Assembly: GCA_946620335.1 (NCBI GenBank)
Contig: CAMONF010000049.1
Coordinates: forward strand, 1-9,876
Direction: 5' to 3'
Origin: an uncultured Clostridia bacterium
GTDB taxonomy: Bacteria; Bacillota; Clostridia; Lachnospirales; Lachnospiraceae
Length of the DNA: 9,876 bases
A program made the translations under genes and the position numbers. This document shows, one piece after another, positions 1 through 7,183 of this stretch. How positions within the stretch are numbered: the stretch's first letter is position 1; each line of letters opens with the position of its first letter. Under the pieces are notes generated by a model. That model ran no database searches. It was not told the origin of the DNA and saw only the letters and a program-made list of their open reading frames with translations.

Positions 1-591
1 CATCGCAACCCCCCCCACGATGAGCCCCCGGCTCGGCCCCTGAATCCCCGGGATAAGGCTGCCCATTCCATTGATGATCGGGCTCGACACGGGCGGCGTC
101 GCGCCGCCGTTGATCCAGTAGGCGATGGACCGCCCGCAGGTGTAGAGGATCAGGGTCGCAATCATCGGCTGGATATTGAAAATGGAGACCAGCGTTCCGT
201 TGAAGCACCCGAACAGCATGGCCACCACGCAGGCCGCGAGGAAGGCCAGGAGCACCGTGAGCGGCGAGATCGATCCGCCGGACTTGAGGACCTTGACAAA
301 GGTGCTGCCCGCGATGGCCGCCGCCGCACCGACACTGATGTCCTGCCCGCCGCAGGCCGCCGTCACCAGCGTCATGCCCATGGCCAGGACCGCCAGCTCG
401 CTGGCGGAGTTGATGATGCTGATCAGGTTGCCCGCCAGCACGACGTTCCCGTCGTTGTTGTGGGTGATGCCGACGCTGAAGAAGGACGGATCCCGGATCA
501 GGTTGAAGAGCACCAGCAGGGCGATGGCGATGACGGGGATTGTGAGCTGGCCGAGCCCGCCCCGGAAGATATTGTTACCTGTCTTTTTCAT
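1..591 (-). CDS. Sugar ABC transporter permease, YtfT/RbsC family (3' end off the window)
   Basis: This is the membrane channel subunit of a galactofuranose/ribose-class ABC importer. The frame is open from the ATG at 591 to the window edge, giving the first 197 residues of a protein that in this family is usually about 310-350 long. Hydrophobic segments are visible near residues 17-32, 52-75, 85-100, 110-130 and 138-160. The family loop motif appears as GGQDISVGA (81-89; GxDLSVG in most relatives), followed by the FGCFNGTLV...QPMIATL stretch (127-146) typical of BPD_transp_2 permeases. A GGGAGGTG ribosome binding site sits at 601-608. The ATG overlaps the end of the ATPase gene by 17 bp, so translational coupling is likely. 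YtfT-type systems in E. coli use two different permeases (YtfT and YjfF), so a second permease gene may follow outside the window; that is inference. The family call is firm; the exact substrate is not. Confidence 0.93.
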   Translation of the reverse strand, partial: MKKTGNNIFRGGLGQLTIPVIAIALLVLFNLIRDPSFFSVGITHNNDGNVVLAGNLISIINSASELAVLAMGMTLVTAACGGQDISVGAAAAIAGSTFVKVLKSGGSISPLTVLLAFLAACVVAMLFGCFNGTLVSIFNIQPMIATLILYTCGRSIAYWINGGATPPVSSPIINGMGSLIPGIQGPSRGLIVGGVAM

Positions 592-2080
592 TTGCCGCTT
601 CACCTCCCGCGATGGTCCTCATGATCTGGGCCTCGTTCAGGTCCGAGCCTGTCAGTTCCCCGACGATATGCCTGTCACGCATGACGATCAGCCTGGAGCA
701 GGTCCGGAGCATCTCCTCGATTTCCGAGGAAATGAAGGTCACCGCGACCCCCTCCTCCGCCAGCTTCAGCACCAGCTTCTGGATCTCCAGCTTGGTCCCG
801 ACGTCGATACCGCGCGTCGGCTCGTCCAGAATGAGATAGTTGGGGTGGGTCAGCAGCCACCTGGCCAGAATGACCTTCTGCTGGTTGCCGCCGGACAGGG
901 ACCCGACCGGCGTCTCCTGGCTGGCCGTCTTAATGTTCAATATCTTGATGTATTCGTCCGCGAAGGCCTCTGCCTCGCTCCGGCTGATGGGTCTGAAAAA
1001 GCCCTTCATGACCTGGGCCGCCAGGATGATGTTCTCCCGCACGCTCAGGTCCGCGATGATGCCGTCGCGCTTCCTGTCCTCCGGCAGATATCCGATTCCG
1101 TTCCTCATGGCGTCGATGGGCTTCGTAATCTTCACACTCTTTCCGCCCACCGTGACGTTGCCGCCGGTCACCTTGTCCGCGCCGAAGACGGCTCTCACGC
1201 TCTCGCTGCGCCCCGAACCCAGAAGGCCGGTGAATCCGTTCACCTCGCCCTTGTGGATCCTGAAGTCAAAGGGCAGCGCCTCGCCGGAGGACAGCCCCCT
1301 GGCCTCGTAGAAGATATCCTCCTCCTCCAGGTGCTTCTCCTCCGCACCGCCGAAGGATTGCAGCTCCTCCAGGTCCTTGCCGATCATCTTCGCGACCAGC
1401 TTGACCTGCGGCAGGTCCTCCGTCAGGTACTCCCCGACCAGCTCGCCGTTGCGAAGGACCGTGATCCGGTCGCAGACCGCGTACACCTGCTCCAGGAAGT
1501 GGGTCACGAAAATGATACCCACCCCCCTGCTCTTCAGGTCCCTCATGAGGTCAAAGAGGACCTGGACTTCCTTGTCGTCCAGGGAGGAGGTCGGCTCGTC
1601 CAGCACCAGGACCTTGCACTTCATGTCCACCGCCCGGGCGATGGCCACCATCTGCTGGACCGCCAGGGAGCAGTCTCCCAGCTGCTGGGTGCTCCTGGCC
1701 GGGATCCCGAGCTCCTTCAGCAGCCCCTCGGCGCGCTTCTCGTAGTCCCGCTGCCGGACCAGAAAGCCGCCCTCGCGGCCGATGAACATATTTTCCGCCA
1801 CGGTCAGGTTGGGGCACAGCGTGATCTCCTGGTAGACCGTGCTGATCCCGTTCTTCTGGGCATCCTGCGGCGACCGGATCGTGACTTTATTTCCTTCTAC
1901 CGTGATCTCACCGCCGTCGCTCTCGTAGACGCCGGTCAGCACCTTGATGAGTGTCGACTTTCCGGCGCCGTTCTCACCCATGAGCGCGTGAATCTCGCCC
2001 TGCCGCAGGGTGAAATCCACATTGCTCAGGGCCTTCACGCCCGGAAAGAACTTATTGATATGACGCATCTCCAGCAGCAT
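575..2080 (-). CDS. Sugar ABC transporter ATP-binding protein, two fused ATPase domains (YtfR/RbsA/MglA type)
   Basis: This is the cytoplasmic ATPase that powers the adjacent permease. At 501 residues it has the normal length for fused-domain sugar ATPases. Domain 1 shows Walker A GENGAGKST (35-43), Q-loop YQE (83-85), Walker B LVLDEPTSSLD (158-168) and the switch His194. Its signature reads CSLAVQQ (137-143), a loose version of the already relaxed first signature in this family. Domain 2 has the family's degenerate Walker A GLLGSGRSE (285-293), a canonical LSGGNQQK signature (395-402), Walker B LILDEPTRGIDVG (416-428), and SSE in place of a switch His, also normal for RbsA/MglA relatives. 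An AGGAGG site at 2090-2095 fixes the start. The gene is separated from the binding-protein gene by 167 bp holding a hairpin and a 38-bp-arm palindrome, and it overlaps the permease start by 17 bp. Likely substrate: a furanose or related monosaccharide. Confidence 0.96.
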   Translation of the reverse strand: MLLEMRHINKFFPGVKALSNVDFTLRQGEIHALMGENGAGKSTLIKVLTGVYESDGGEITVEGNKVTIRSPQDAQKNGISTVYQEITLCPNLTVAENMFIGREGGFLVRQRDYEKRAEGLLKELGIPARSTQQLGDCSLAVQQMVAIARAVDMKCKVLVLDEPTSSLDDKEVQVLFDLMRDLKSRGVGIIFVTHFLEQVYAVCDRITVLRNGELVGEYLTEDLPQVKLVAKMIGKDLEELQSFGGAEEKHLEEEDIFYEARGLSSGEALPFDFRIHKGEVNGFTGLLGSGRSESVRAVFGADKVTGGNVTVGGKSVKITKPIDAMRNGIGYLPEDRKRDGIIADLSVRENIILAAQVMKGFFRPISRSEAEAFADEYIKILNIKTASQETPVGSLSGGNQQKVILARWLLTHPNYLILDEPTRGIDVGTKLEIQKLVLKLAEEGVAVTFISSEIEEMLRTCSRLIVMRDRHIVGELTGSDLNEAQIMRTIAGGEAANEKDR

Positions 2081-2096
2081 ACAGCCTCTCCTCCTG

Positions 2097-2177
2097 TTTT
2101 TGAGAATCAGGGACGGTCCTTTTTTCTCAAAAATATACGATTTTTGAGAAAAAAGGACCGTCCCTGATTCTCAAAAA
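2097..2177. repeat. Perfect palindrome, 38-bp arms with 5-nt spacer (REPIN-like)
   Basis: Arm 2097-2134 is the exact reverse complement of arm 2140-2177, with spacer ATACG at 2135-2139. The arm carries TTTTTGAGAATCAGGGACGG then TCC and a T-run. The core CAGGGACGG recurs in the tandem repeat at 9205-9263, so this looks like one member of a dispersed genomic repeat family (REP/REPIN or a small MITE). No transposase gene is in the window. In the minus-strand transcript it would form a very long hairpin whose base ends one nucleotide before the ATPase ribosome binding site at 2090-2095. It may dampen read-through or translation of the ATPase relative to the binding protein; that role is inference. 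Confidence 0.93.
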
Positions 2178-2194
2178 CCCGCTTCCCCTCACAC

Positions 2195-2228
2195 AAAAGG
2201 CGCAGCCGGTCCCCCCAGCTACGCCTTT
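2195..2228 (-). terminator. Hairpin after the binding-protein gene (leaky terminator or mRNA-protecting stem)
   Basis: About 20 nt beyond the binding-protein stop, the minus strand forms a 14-bp stem: AAAGGCG pairs with CGCCTTT, continuing through TAGCTGG with CCGGCTG (two or three G-U pairs), around a GGGGA loop. Only four U follow, then GUGUG, so termination should be partial. A stem-loop at this place is common in importer operons, where it keeps the binding-protein mRNA more abundant than the ATPase/permease part. Confidence 0.7.
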
Positions 2229-2247
2229 CCGGTCTCACATAACTTAC

Positions 2248-3252
2248 TTATTCACCTAAGCCATAGGTATCGATGTCTTCCTGGGTGATTGTCTTCGCGT
2301 CGAAGCCCTTCTCCTCGTTGATGATCTTCTTCGCGGAAGCGGTGGTGTTGCCCTTGATCAGGTCGCTGATGACTGCCGCCTGGAAGGGTGAGCACTGGCC
2401 GTCATAGTTCCACTTGCCGGCAAGCAGCTCGCGGAGAGCCCACTTGTTGCAGTCGAAGCCCATGACGATGACGTCGCCGTCGACACCGTGGGTGATACCG
2501 GCTTCGTCGAGGGCCGCCACAGCGCCCTTGGCCATGCCGTCGTTCTCGGCGTAGATGACGTTGAAGCTCTCACCGCTGTTGATCACGGACTCGACAATCT
2601 TCTTGGCCTCGGCCTCGTCCCAGGTGGCTGTCTGCTGGACGACCTTAGTCATCTTGCCGGAGGCGAACTGCTCGTCGAGCGCACCGGTACGGCCGATCTG
2701 CGCGTCGGAGCCCATGGCGCCCTGGATGTGGATGACCTTGTACTCCGGCAGCTCCTGGGCCAGCAGCCAGTCGACGGCCAGCTTGCCTTCAGCGCTCATG
2801 TCGGAAACGACGGCCGCCTCATAGAGGCTCTCATCCACGTCAATCATACGGTCAAAGAGATAAACCTTGATGCCGGCTTCCTGGGCGCTCTTCAGAACGT
2901 CGTCCCAGCCGGTGGTCTCCGCCGCGGAGATCAGCAGGTAGTCGACACCCTCTGTGATGAAGCCCTGCGCGGCCTGCAGCTGCTCGTCATTCTTCAGGCT
3001 GTAGAAGGTCTTGAGCTCATAGCCGTTGTCGGCCGAGAAGACTGCTTCCATATCCTTGACGTTCGCCTCGCGGTAGCCGGACTCTGAAGGCGGATTGTTG
3101 ACAACGCCGACCGTAATCGAACCGGATGCCTCTTCCTTGGCCGGTTCAGCCGCCGGAGCGCCGCCGCCGCTGCTGCTTCCGCCGCCACAGCCGCTGAGCG
3201 CGAAGCTCATCGCCAATACGCCTGCCAGTAACAATGCACTGATCTTTTTCAT
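2248..3252 (-). CDS. Sugar-binding lipoprotein of the ABC importer (YtfQ-like, Peripla_BP_4 family)
   Basis: This is the extracytoplasmic solute receptor delivering a sugar to the downstream ATPase/permease. It has 334 residues, with a Lys-containing signal peptide and lipobox LSGC (Cys22), followed by a Gly/Ser/Ala-rich linker to about residue 43. The mature part follows the pentose/hexose-binding fold: a first strand ITVGVV (46-51), GVDYLLISAAETTGWDDVL (102-120), the conserved FDR (133-135) and IDVDESLY (137-144) that match the DRSID..KSLY region of E. coli YtfQ, then EGKLAVDWL (155-163), ENDGMAKGA (236-244) and GFD (265-267). Compared with YtfQ, the N-terminal motif is NNPPSESGYRE instead of GFSQVGSESGWR, so the pocket may differ. 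AAAGGAGG at 3263-3270 supports the start. A promoter-like site lies just upstream, and the sensing genes are immediately 5'. Ligand unverified. Confidence 0.94.
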   Translation of the reverse strand: MKKISALLLAGVLAMSFALSGCGGGSSSGGGAPAAEPAKEEASGSITVGVVNNPPSESGYREANVKDMEAVFSADNGYELKTFYSLKNDEQLQAAQGFITEGVDYLLISAAETTGWDDVLKSAQEAGIKVYLFDRMIDVDESLYEAAVVSDMSAEGKLAVDWLLAQELPEYKVIHIQGAMGSDAQIGRTGALDEQFASGKMTKVVQQTATWDEAEAKKIVESVINSGESFNVIYAENDGMAKGAVAALDEAGITHGVDGDVIVMGFDCNKWALRELLAGKWNYDGQCSPFQAAVISDLIKGNTTASAKKIINEEKGFDAKTITQEDIDTYGLGE

Positions 3253-3275
3253 ACCTTCATTTCCTCCTTTTTGAT

Positions 3276-3289
3276 TTACCTTGCGGTAA
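3276..3289. promoter_or_regulatory. Short dyad TTACC-N4-GGTAA in the importer leader
   Basis: TTACC (3276-3280) and GGTAA (3285-3289) form a small dyad between the predicted promoter and the ribosome binding site of the importer binding-protein gene. The 8-mer TGCGGTAA at 3282-3289 reappears in inverted orientation as TTACCGCA at 3371-3378, on the other side of the promoter. This is operator-like, possibly for the adjacent AraC-type regulator, but no consensus is known to me. Confidence 0.4.
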
Positions 3290-3311
3290 CCATTCGGTTC
3301 CTGTTGCCACT

Positions 3312-3340
3312 ATGATAGCCCGGGGACCGAAAAGAGTAAA
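3312..3340 (-). promoter_or_regulatory. Predicted sigma-A-type promoter of the importer operon
   Basis: On the minus strand a -35-like TTTACT (3335-3340) and a -10-like TATCAT (3312-3317) are spaced by exactly 17 bp, about 60 bp upstream of the binding-protein ATG. The -35 matches the consensus at four of six positions and the -10 at five of six. A weak -35 fits a promoter that needs an activator, such as the response regulator encoded just upstream. Prediction from sequence only. Confidence 0.5.
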
Positions 3341-3378
3341 TGAAGGCTCTTTCCGACTTGGTTCAAAATCTTACCGCA

Positions 3379-3393
3379 TTTTCCGCCGGAAAA
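3379..3393. repeat. Perfect 15-bp palindrome TTTTCCG-C-CGGAAAA
   Basis: The dyad lies 22 bp downstream of the response-regulator stop and about 40 bp upstream of the predicted importer -35. As RNA it could fold as UUUUCC-GGC-GGAAAA, with outer CCGC/GCGG pairing around it, but no U-run follows, so a terminator is less likely than a protein-binding site. Its spacing upstream of the promoter suits an activator or LacI-like operator. Confidence 0.5.
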
Positions 3394-3414
3394 GCGCCGC
3401 GGTTAAGAATCGTC

Positions 3415-4665
3415 CTATTCCGGTTGATTATGGTACTGAGCCCGGTATTCCGACGGCGTCATACCCGTATTTTTCTTGAAAATATAGCTGAAATAGTGGG
3501 CGTCGTTGTACCCCGCCTCGTAGGCGATGTGGGAAGTCTTCTCCCCGGTCGTCCGCAGCAGCTCCTTTGCCTTGCCGAGCCGCAGGGAGAGCAGGTACTC
3601 TGTAAAGGTCTTCCCCGTGCACTGGGAGAACACCGCCGAGAACCGGCTCCGGCTCATGTTCACGGCCGCCGCCACGTCCTGCAGCAGGAGGTTGGGATTC
3701 TGGCAGTTTTGGGAAATGAAGACCAGCGCCTCCTTTATCACGGCCGGCATCTCATCCGTAACTTCCCCCATCTCCCGGACGCCGAGAATGATCGCATTTT
3801 CCTCCCTGCGCTCCGCGAGCAGGTGCCGGATATGCCTGGCGCTCCGGAAGCTCCGCAGGATCTCCTCGGGAGAATCCACGATCTCCCCGATCCCGATCCG
3901 GACCTTGCCGCACCCGGCGCGCTCCAGCTCCTGGGCGATGGAGGAGGACAGAGAGTACGCCTTCTCCTCCGCGTCCTCATTGGCCGTACCCGTGACCAGC
4001 AGCCTCGTTCCGACCCGGCCGGGGGAAGCCAGAACGCCTCCTTCAACGGTGTCCGTAAAAATGCCGATGGCCTCCTGCCCCTTCCCGGCCGGTTCAAAGG
4101 CCGCGTCGATGACGACGTAGCAAGGCGCCGGCAGGGGGCAACCCATGGCAGACAGCTGCCGGATGACGTTGGCGGCATCCGCCTCCGCAGCCTCGTCCGT
4201 GAAGAGGGAGCCCACCAGCTTCTCCTTCACGAGCTTGTCGTCATTTCCCATGCGGGCGCGGAGGCTCGAGGCGTGGGCGAGTGCATTTCTCTCCTCCTGC
4301 ATCTGGGCGCTGACCTTGTCGAGGGCCTCCTTGAGGTCCGCCGAGTTGACCGGTTTGAGCAGGTACTCCCGGACGCCCAGCTGGATGCACTGGCGGGCGT
4401 ACTCGAACTCGTCGTAGCCGCTCAGGACGATGATGCCGATCCAGGGCATCCGGGCGCGGAGGCTCCGGCAGAGCTCCAGCCCGTCCATGAAGGGCATCTT
4501 AATATCCGTGATCACGATGTCGGGGTTGGTGTCGCGGATCATCGGGAGCGCCATCTCGCCGTCCGGCGCCTCGCCCACCAGCGTATACGGAGTCCTCTCC
4601 CAGGGAAATGACTCCCGGATCCCCTCCCGGATCACGATCTCATCGTCAACCAGAAACACTTTCAT
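3415..4665 (-). CDS. YesN-type response regulator: receiver domain plus AraC-family DNA-binding domain
   Basis: This is a transcription factor switched on by phosphorylation from the kinase gene just upstream. It has 416 residues. The receiver domain (about 1-120) has the acidic pair Asp7-Asp8, phosphoacceptor Asp54 in ITDIKMPFMDG, Ser82 in LSGYDEFEYA and Lys104 in LLKPV. Residues about 125-305 form the variable middle; VRIGIGEIVDSPEEILRSFR resembles the degenerate GGDEF-like (CdaR-type) domain common in YesN proteins. The C-terminal part (about 308-408) is a double helix-turn-helix of AraC type, with DVAAAVNMSRSRFSAVF and HIAYEAGYNDAHYFSYIFKK followed by GMTPSEYR. The start overlaps the kinase gene by 20 bp and has AAGGAGGAG at 4674-4682. 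Its probable targets are the importer promoter at 3312-3340 and perhaps its own operon; that is inference from position. Confidence 0.96.
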   Translation of the reverse strand: MKVFLVDDEIVIREGIRESFPWERTPYTLVGEAPDGEMALPMIRDTNPDIVITDIKMPFMDGLELCRSLRARMPWIGIIVLSGYDEFEYARQCIQLGVREYLLKPVNSADLKEALDKVSAQMQEERNALAHASSLRARMGNDDKLVKEKLVGSLFTDEAAEADAANVIRQLSAMGCPLPAPCYVVIDAAFEPAGKGQEAIGIFTDTVEGGVLASPGRVGTRLLVTGTANEDAEEKAYSLSSSIAQELERAGCGKVRIGIGEIVDSPEEILRSFRSARHIRHLLAERREENAIILGVREMGEVTDEMPAVIKEALVFISQNCQNPNLLLQDVAAAVNMSRSRFSAVFSQCTGKTFTEYLLSLRLGKAKELLRTTGEKTSHIAYEAGYNDAHYFSYIFKKNTGMTPSEYRAQYHNQPE

Positions 4666-6112
4666 TTTCGTAGATCTCCTCCTTGGTCCGGCAGGGCACC
4701 CGGAAGCTCACTTCCGTCCCGCCCGGACCGCTTTTGATCGTAAGGCCCTCCGGCTCGTTGTAGTAGAGCCGGAGCCGCATGTTCACATTTACCAGGCCGA
4801 AGCCGCCGCCCCGGTCGCTGACCATGGGCGTCTCCTCCTTGAGACGGCTGTCCAGCTCCCTGAGCTGCGCCTCCGTCATGCCAAGGCCCGTGTCCCGCAC
4901 AGAGAAATCAAGCCAGCCGCTGCTCTCCCTGGCCGACACGAAGATGGTCCCGCCGCCGCGCTTGATTTTGATCCCGTGGTAGAGGGCATTCTCCACGATG
5001 GGCTGCAGAAGCAGTTTCAATATGTAGTAATTCCCGATCTCATCCGGTATGTCGATCTCGTACCGCATGATGTCGCGGTACCTGGTCTGCTGAATCTTCA
5101 GGTACCCCTCGATATGCTTCTTCTCCTGGCTGAGCGGGATCCAGTCGGCGCCGGAGGACAGGCTGATTCGGAAGAAGTCGCTTAAGGAGCTCGTGAGCCC
5201 GATGACCTCCTCCGAGCGCCCCGCCTCGGCCTTCCACACGATGGCGTCCAGGGTGTTGTAGAGGAAATGCGGATTGATCTGCGCCTGCATGGTCCTCAGC
5301 TCCGCCTTCCGGAGGCGCCTCGCGTCCTGCTCGCTCTTCTTCATCATGGCCTCCAGGTGGTCCGCCATGGTGTTGACCTCCCGGGTCAGGTTCCTGAGCT
5401 CCACGACCTCGGTGTCCGTGATTCTGGCGTCCAGGGTTCCGTCGGCCAGCACCGCCGTCACCTCCTCAAGCTTCTCGATGGGCTCCCGAACCAGGGCCGC
5501 CGTGGCCTTCATGGACCGGTTCCTGACCAGCATGGCGATGATTACGATGAGGGCCTCGATGACGGCCGTGACCAGGGTGATGATCTGCAGCCGCTCGCTC
5601 ATCCGGGCGGTGGACGTGATTTCGAGGGCGATGTAGTCGTTCAGCATGCTGTCGACCAGCGCCGCCACGCCCCGCACCTCAGCCAGGACCGCCTCGTTCT
5701 CCACCACGGGCACCCCCTGGGAGATGTTGTCCCGGATCTTGTCGATATAGTTCTGGAGGGTCTCCATGGTGCGCCCCGCCACGATCAGGGACAGACGGTT
5801 CTCCTCCGCCGTCCGGGCGGTGACCTCCTCGATGGTTTCATTTACCTCCATGATCTCTTTGTAAATGCTGCTCTGGGGAAACGTCTGCTTTCCGCTGACA
5901 ATGTTCCAGGCCTTCTCGGGAATATCCTCGGCGACAACGGACTTGAGCTCCGTGATCCTGCCCATCCTGAGGATGGCGCTGTGGTACCGCCAGGCGTAAA
6001 AGAGCATCAGAACCAGGCTGATGATGATGGGAAATACCAGCATCAGCACCAGCTTGTGGCTCATATCATAAATCGCCCCGAGTATGCTTCTCTCTTTCCT
6101 GACCCGTTCCAT
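4646..6112 (-). CDS. YesM-type membrane sensor histidine kinase
   Basis: This kinase phosphorylates the response regulator encoded next. It has 488 residues, with TM1 about 20-41, an extracytoplasmic region of only about 134 residues (42-175), TM2 about 176-196, a HAMP linker (about 197-252) and a coiled stretch. The His_kinase (PF06580-type) domain follows, with QINPHFLYNTLDA; His282 is the likely phosphorylated residue. The HATPase domain shows the N-box QPIVENALYHGI (Glu374, Asn375), G1 box DTGLGM (407-412) and G2 GGGFGL (435-440). The outer region is shorter than the double-Cache sensor of many YesM proteins and looks helical (rich in Glu/Ile/Val/Ala). That suits sensing through a partner protein, and the binding lipoprotein gene sits 6 bp upstream. 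The GAGGAA ribosome binding site overlaps that gene's TGA stop, indicating coupling. Confidence 0.96.
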   Translation of the reverse strand: MERVRKERSILGAIYDMSHKLVLMLVFPIIISLVLMLFYAWRYHSAILRMGRITELKSVVAEDIPEKAWNIVSGKQTFPQSSIYKEIMEVNETIEEVTARTAEENRLSLIVAGRTMETLQNYIDKIRDNISQGVPVVENEAVLAEVRGVAALVDSMLNDYIALEITSTARMSERLQIITLVTAVIEALIVIIAMLVRNRSMKATAALVREPIEKLEEVTAVLADGTLDARITDTEVVELRNLTREVNTMADHLEAMMKKSEQDARRLRKAELRTMQAQINPHFLYNTLDAIVWKAEAGRSEEVIGLTSSLSDFFRISLSSGADWIPLSQEKKHIEGYLKIQQTRYRDIMRYEIDIPDEIGNYYILKLLLQPIVENALYHGIKIKRGGGTIFVSARESSGWLDFSVRDTGLGMTEAQLRELDSRLKEETPMVSDRGGGFGLVNVNMRLRLYYNEPEGLTIKSGPGGTEVSFRVPCRTKEEIYENESVSG

Positions 6113-6118
6113 ATTTCC

Positions 6119-7084
6119 TCAATATCCCCTCGGCTCCAGATTCGAAAGATCCTGCTCGTCCGAAAATACCTGCTCGTCCGGATGGATCGTCTTCTCCACC
6201 GCCTCGCCGTTCCTGAGCCGGAGCACGGTCTCCATGAGCTCCTTGCCCAGCCGCGGCGTGCACTCCACGATGCAGTTGATCTTCCCCTGCTTCAGCACGT
6301 CGATCGCGTCCTGCCCGCCGTCGATGGAAATGACGACAATGTCCTTCCCCGGCACAAGCCCCGCCTCCTCGATCACGGGAATGGCGCCCAGCGTCATCTC
6401 GTCGTTGTGGCTGTAGACCACATCGATCTCATCCCCGTATTTGTCCAGGAGGATCTTCATGCACTCCGCCCCGCGGCTCTTGATGAAGTCGCCGTCGATG
6501 CTCTCCAGGATGTGGATCCGCCCGTCCCCGGCGATCGCGTCCGCGAAGCCCGCCTGCCGCTGCCGCATGGGCGTCGAGTTGGCCGTGCCCGTGATCTCCA
6601 CGATATTGCCCCGCTCGAGTCCCAGGCTGTCCGCCTTCCTGAGCAGATACTCACCCGCCTTCACGCCCTCGCTGTAAAAGTCGGCGCCGATCAGGCACGT
6701 GGTGAGCCCTTCCTCCCTGGTGCTGATGTCGCGGTCCACCAGGATCACGGGAATGCCTGCATTTTTCGCCTCCAGGAGCACGTTGTCCCATCCGTCCTCC
6801 ACGATCGGGGAAAATGCGATCACGTCCACCTTGTAGGCGATGAACCGCCGGATCGCGTCGATCTGGTTCTCCTGCTTCTGCTTGGCGTCCTCGAACATGA
6901 GGCCGATATGATAGGCCTCCGCCTGGGCCAGGATATCATTCGTGTTCCCGACCCGCCAGGCGCTCTCCGAACCGATCTGCGAGAACCCCAGGAGCAGCTC
7001 CGGGTCCCCCTGGCCGCCCTCGCTCTTCCCGCACGCGGCCAAAGCCAGCACCATCGCCAGCACGCACCAAATCCACCTTTTCAT
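6119..7084 (-). CDS. Sugar-binding lipoprotein, YtfQ-like, probably the sensory partner of the kinase
   Basis: This is a 321-residue solute-binding protein with a signal peptide and lipobox LAAC (Cys18). It keeps the hallmarks of E. coli YtfQ (galactofuranose-binding): GFSQIGSESAWR (33-44), QKQENQI (69-75), SPIVEDGWDNVLLEAK (92-107), IPVILVDRDI (111-120), GDFIKSRGAECM (198-209), YSHNDEMTLGAI (224-235), EAGLVPGKDI (240-249) and SIDGGQDA (253-260). AAGGAGG at 7090-7096 supports the start. It is the first gene of a tight block with the kinase (6-bp gap) and regulator (20-bp overlap), and it is separate from the importer, which has its own binding protein. I therefore infer a sensing role like that of XylFII with LytS, where a binding protein hands the signal to a kinase's outer domain. 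A dual role with the importer remains possible. Confidence 0.94.
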   Translation of the reverse strand: MKRWIWCVLAMVLALAACGKSEGGQGDPELLLGFSQIGSESAWRVGNTNDILAQAEAYHIGLMFEDAKQKQENQIDAIRRFIAYKVDVIAFSPIVEDGWDNVLLEAKNAGIPVILVDRDISTREEGLTTCLIGADFYSEGVKAGEYLLRKADSLGLERGNIVEITGTANSTPMRQRQAGFADAIAGDGRIHILESIDGDFIKSRGAECMKILLDKYGDEIDVVYSHNDEMTLGAIPVIEEAGLVPGKDIVVISIDGGQDAIDVLKQGKINCIVECTPRLGKELMETVLRLRNGEAVEKTIHPDEQVFSDEQDLSNLEPRGY

Positions 7085-7132
7085 GACAACCTCCTTGGCT
7101 TTTTGAGAAGCTTCGTAATTCCATCACAGAAT

Positions 7133-7149
7133 CCTCTCGATTATAGAGG
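7133..7149. promoter_or_regulatory. -10 element (7140-7145) inside a CCTCT-N7-AGAGG dyad
   Basis: On the minus strand a consensus TATAAT lies at 7140-7145, about 55 bp upstream of the sensor binding-protein ATG. No good -35 is found 16-18 bp further up, which suggests an activator-dependent promoter. The hexamer sits within a perfect dyad, CCTCT (7133-7137) and AGAGG (7145-7149), so a protein bound there would block RNA polymerase. Prediction only. Confidence 0.45.
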
Positions 7150-7183
7150 CGCATACCTCATCCGGCACTCTTTTCTTCAAAAA

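Noticed and set aside
176..2167. Long plus-strand open frame (663 codons) opposite the ATPase gene
   Set aside because: It is the antisense shadow of a GC-rich gene with textbook ABC ATPase motifs, and its translation is low-complexity with no recognisable domain.
2097..2177. Ordinary operon-ending terminator
   Set aside because: The 38-bp perfect arms, the symmetric T/A runs and the shared core with the repeat at 9205-9263 fit a repeat element better. The ATPase gene follows directly without its own promoter.
3340..4611. Plus-strand open frame (423 codons) opposite the response regulator gene
   Set aside because: It is antisense to a gene with receiver and AraC motifs, and has no domain or start support.
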